From positions 1 to 6,956 of the forward strand of contig CAAFEV010000077.1 of the NCBI GenBank assembly GCA_900762005.1: a stretch of DNA of 6,956 nt, written 5' to 3'. The stretch is from an uncultured Oscillospiraceae bacterium. Lineage in GTDB: Bacteria; Bacillota; Clostridia; Oscillospirales; Oscillospiraceae. The first letter of the stretch is position 1, and every line of letters starts with the position of its first letter. The notes under the pieces are model-generated. The model had not been told where the DNA came from, did not search any database, and worked only from the letters and a program-made list of their open reading frames with translations. A program made the translations under genes and the position numbers. Positions 5,650 through 6,956 of this stretch are shown here, piece after piece.

Positions 5650-6270
5650 ATGAACGTATTACTGATAAACGGAAGTCCGCATCCCTATGGCTGCACCTAT
5701 ACCGCGCTGCATGAAATTGAGACTGTTTTGCAGTCGCATAACATCGCTGCAGAGCTGTACCAGCTCGGCACAAGACCGATAGCAGGCTGCATCGCCTGCG
5801 GAAAGTGCAAGACGAGCGGAAAGTGCATTTTTGATGACGGCGTGAACGAACTCGCCGCGCGACTGGATGATTTCGACGCATTGATTGTCGGCTCACCCGT
5901 TTATTATTCCGGTCCGAGTGGACAATGCACCGCCTTTTTAGACCGGCTGTTTTACGTGGCCGCCGCAAAGCTGACCGGAAAGCCCGGTGCAGCGATAGTC
6001 TCCTGCCGCCGTGGTGGTGCAAGCGCAAGCTACGACCGTCTGAACAAGTACTTCGGCATCAATTCCATGCCGATTGTTACCTCACAATATTGGAACCAAG
6101 TCCACGGCAACACGCCGGAGGAGGTTCTGCGCGACGCAGAGGGAATGCAGACAATGCGCACGCTCGGAGAAAACATGGCATGGCTTTTGCAGTGCATTGC
6201 AGCCGGTACGTCTGCCGGCGTTCCGCTACCCGCCTATGAGCCGAAGTGCCGCACGAATTTCATTCGTTAA
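5650..6270 (+). CDS. iron-sulfur flavoprotein / NAD(P)H-dependent FMN reductase family
   Basis: This is a 206-residue flavodoxin-fold protein. The FMN phosphate-binding loop is NGSPHPYGCTYTAL (7-20), and a second flavin-contact segment is ALIVGSPVYYSGPSG (77-91). Between them lies a compact cysteine motif, C47-x2-C50-x2-C53-x5-C59. That spacing is the CX2CX2CX4-7C signature of archaeal/bacterial iron-sulfur flavoproteins (Isf), where it binds a 4Fe-4S cluster, so this is likely an Isf-type electron carrier or reductase rather than a plain FMN reductase. The physiological substrate cannot be told. The start at 5650 is chosen because GGAGGA (5638-5643) lies 6 bases before it; an upstream in-frame start at 5593 would overlap the promoter. 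Confidence 0.9.
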   Translation: MNVLLINGSPHPYGCTYTALHEIETVLQSHNIAAELYQLGTRPIAGCIACGKCKTSGKCIFDDGVNELAARLDDFDALIVGSPVYYSGPSGQCTAFLDRLFYVAAAKLTGKPGAAIVSCRRGGASASYDRLNKYFGINSMPIVTSQYWNQVHGNTPEEVLRDAEGMQTMRTLGENMAWLLQCIAAGTSAGVPLPAYEPKCRTNFIR

Positions 6271-6285
6271 GGAGATGCCGCACAG

Positions 6286-6648
6286 ATGAAAATTCAGGAA
6301 TCGGCGGAGAATTATCTGGAAACAATTTTAGTACTGTACCGCCGCAATGGCGCAGTGCGTTCGATAGATATTGCCAATGAGCTGGATTTTACGAAGCCGA
6401 GCATCAGCATTGCGATGCGGAATCTGCGGGAGCACGGCTATATTCAGGTAGATGCGCACGGATATATTACGCTGCTGCCTGCGGGGTCGGAGATCGCCGA
6501 ACGCATCTATGAGCGGCACACGGTGCTCACGGCGTGGCTTTGCGCACTCGGTGTTCAGCCGGAGGTTGCAGCCGAGGATGCCTGCCGCATTGAGCACGTC
6601 ATCAGCGCGGAGACCTTTGCGGCGATTAAGGCGCATGTGAAGCCGTAA
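6286..6648 (+). CDS. DtxR/MntR-family metal-dependent transcriptional regulator
   Basis: This is a 120-residue protein. Residues 1-65 form an N-terminal winged helix (ESAENYLETIL, then RSIDIANELDFTKPSISIAM, then REHGYI), followed by a dimerisation and metal-binding part (YERHTVLTAWL, then EDACRIEHVIS). By alignment the metal ligands are E12, H78, C100, E103 and H104, with N9 where MntR has Asp8 and DtxR has Met10. C100 sits where DtxR/IdeR has Cys102 and MntR has Glu99, hinting at an iron-type site. The DtxR ancillary site is not conserved (T82 and A96 at its positions). There is no SH3-like third domain, as in MntR. TAAGGAG overlaps the stop of the flavoprotein gene, 11 bases before the ATG, so the two genes are co-translated. 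The regulator may control redox or metal genes, including its own operon. Confidence 0.92.
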   Translation: MKIQESAENYLETILVLYRRNGAVRSIDIANELDFTKPSISIAMRNLREHGYIQVDAHGYITLLPAGSEIAERIYERHTVLTAWLCALGVQPEVAAEDACRIEHVISAETFAAIKAHVKP

Positions 6649-6687
6649 GTTTCCGATCCCGTTTCATATAGAAAGCTTCCTCTGGTT

Positions 6688-6715
6688 TGATATGCACCCA
6701 TATATTTTGGACACT
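6688..6715 (+). repeat. putative terminal end of the IS3-type element
   Basis: TGATATGCACCC followed by TTTTGGACACT resembles terminal sequences of IS3/IS150-group elements, which begin with TG and often carry a TGCACCCC...GACA pattern. The partner inverted repeat is not in the window, so the exact boundary is uncertain. Confidence 0.45.
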
Positions 6716-6733
6716 TGAAATTTGAAAAATCTA

Positions 6734-6955
6734 TTAGGCAAACTCTATGGATGCTTTCCGGAATTTTACGGGAAGCATTCATTTTGTTTTCTTATGGATT
6801 CTCTCATTATTGTAATAGGCAATATATTCTGCAACGGCTTCCTTGAGCTTCTCAAATGATGTGTATTCTTTTTCGCAGCCTCAGAGCATCTTGCCCTTTG
6901 GTCTTTCCAAAAATGTTTCTATGATACAGTTGCCGAAGCAGTTTCCCTTTTCCCA
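6734..6955 (-). pseudogene. IS3-family transposase (OrfB) C-terminal remnant
   Basis: Read on the minus strand from 6955, the frame gives KGNCFGNCIIETF, then YTSFEKLKEAVAEYIAYYNN, then ERIHKKTK, and finally PVKFRKAS. This is the typical end of an IS3/IS150-type DDE integrase, including the catalytic Glu of the DDE triad in IIETF (6917-6919). Two in-frame TGA codons break it, at 6881-6883 and 6779-6781; the second stands where the family has Trp (KTKW). CFGN replaces the usual CFDN. The N-terminal part with the two catalytic Asp residues lies beyond the right edge. It cannot make a full transposase. Confidence 0.88.
6747..6793 (+). terminator. terminator-like hairpin inside the IS remnant
   Basis: Bases 6747-6760 pair with 6769-6782 in a 14-base stem with two G-T wobbles and an 8-base loop. 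TTTGTTTTCTT follows on the + strand. It could end transcription coming from the regulator gene, about 100 bases after its stop. On the other strand the same bases encode the transposase C-terminus, so the hairpin belongs to the element. Confidence 0.6.
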
Positions 6956-6956
6956 C

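Larger units (their letters stand above)
6688..6956 (-). mobile_element. degenerate IS3-family insertion sequence, right part cut by the window
   Basis: The segment is clearly more AT-rich than the genes to its left and carries the broken end of an IS3-type transposase reading leftward. The outer limit is placed near 6688, where TGATATGCACCC begins. It lies about 40 bases after the regulator stop, so no gene is interrupted here. The other end and any target-site duplication lie outside the window. Confidence 0.75.

Overview
The window reads as one end of a short assembled contig from a spore-forming Firmicute, most likely a gut-type Clostridium relative (Oscillospiraceae/Ruminococcaceae-like). 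Four things support this: a yabP-yabQ-divIC-yabR sporulation/division cluster, a Gram-positive DnaD/DnaI-type helicase-loading pair, strong AGGAGG-type ribosome-binding sites, and moderately GC-rich coding sequence. The species cannot be named from the sequence alone. The first 20 bases are Illumina adapter, so biological sequence begins at about base 21. The last ~270 bases are a decayed IS3-type insertion sequence that runs off the right edge, a common place for assemblies to break.

Layout. 21-105 holds the possible last codons of an unidentified gene. 127-1212 encodes a soluble histidine-kinase-like protein whose ATP-binding motifs are degenerate. It is followed by yabP (spore coat/sporulation), yabQ (membrane sporulation protein), divIC (septum initiator) and yabR (S1 RNA-binding), all on the + strand and tightly packed. 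A strong hairpin terminator closes this group 5 bases after yabR and abuts the ribosome-binding site of a short-chain dehydrogenase, probably an EF-P 5-aminopentanone reductase of the YmfI type. An extended -10 promoter then drives a two-gene unit: a DnaD-domain primosomal protein and a DnaI/DnaC-type AAA+ helicase loader, ended by a clear terminator. Another promoter precedes an iron-sulfur flavoprotein gene and a DtxR-family metal-dependent regulator. The degenerate IS3 transposase lies on the minus strand beyond them.

How the genes work together. The first group combines spore formation, septum assembly and RNA binding; the kinase-like protein is carried ahead of them, where S4-domain yabO would be expected from better-known genomes. 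The second unit loads the replicative helicase. The third pairs a flavin/Fe-S redox protein with a likely metal-sensing repressor.

No convincing new defence, mobile or biosynthetic system is present. The observations most worth checking are the pseudokinase-like gene beside yabP, the yabQ reading frame that runs 182 bases into divIC (a natural long overlap or a frameshift), the hairpin that buries the yabP ribosome-binding site, the terminator that touches the dehydrogenase ribosome-binding site, and a terminator-like hairpin inside the IS remnant.
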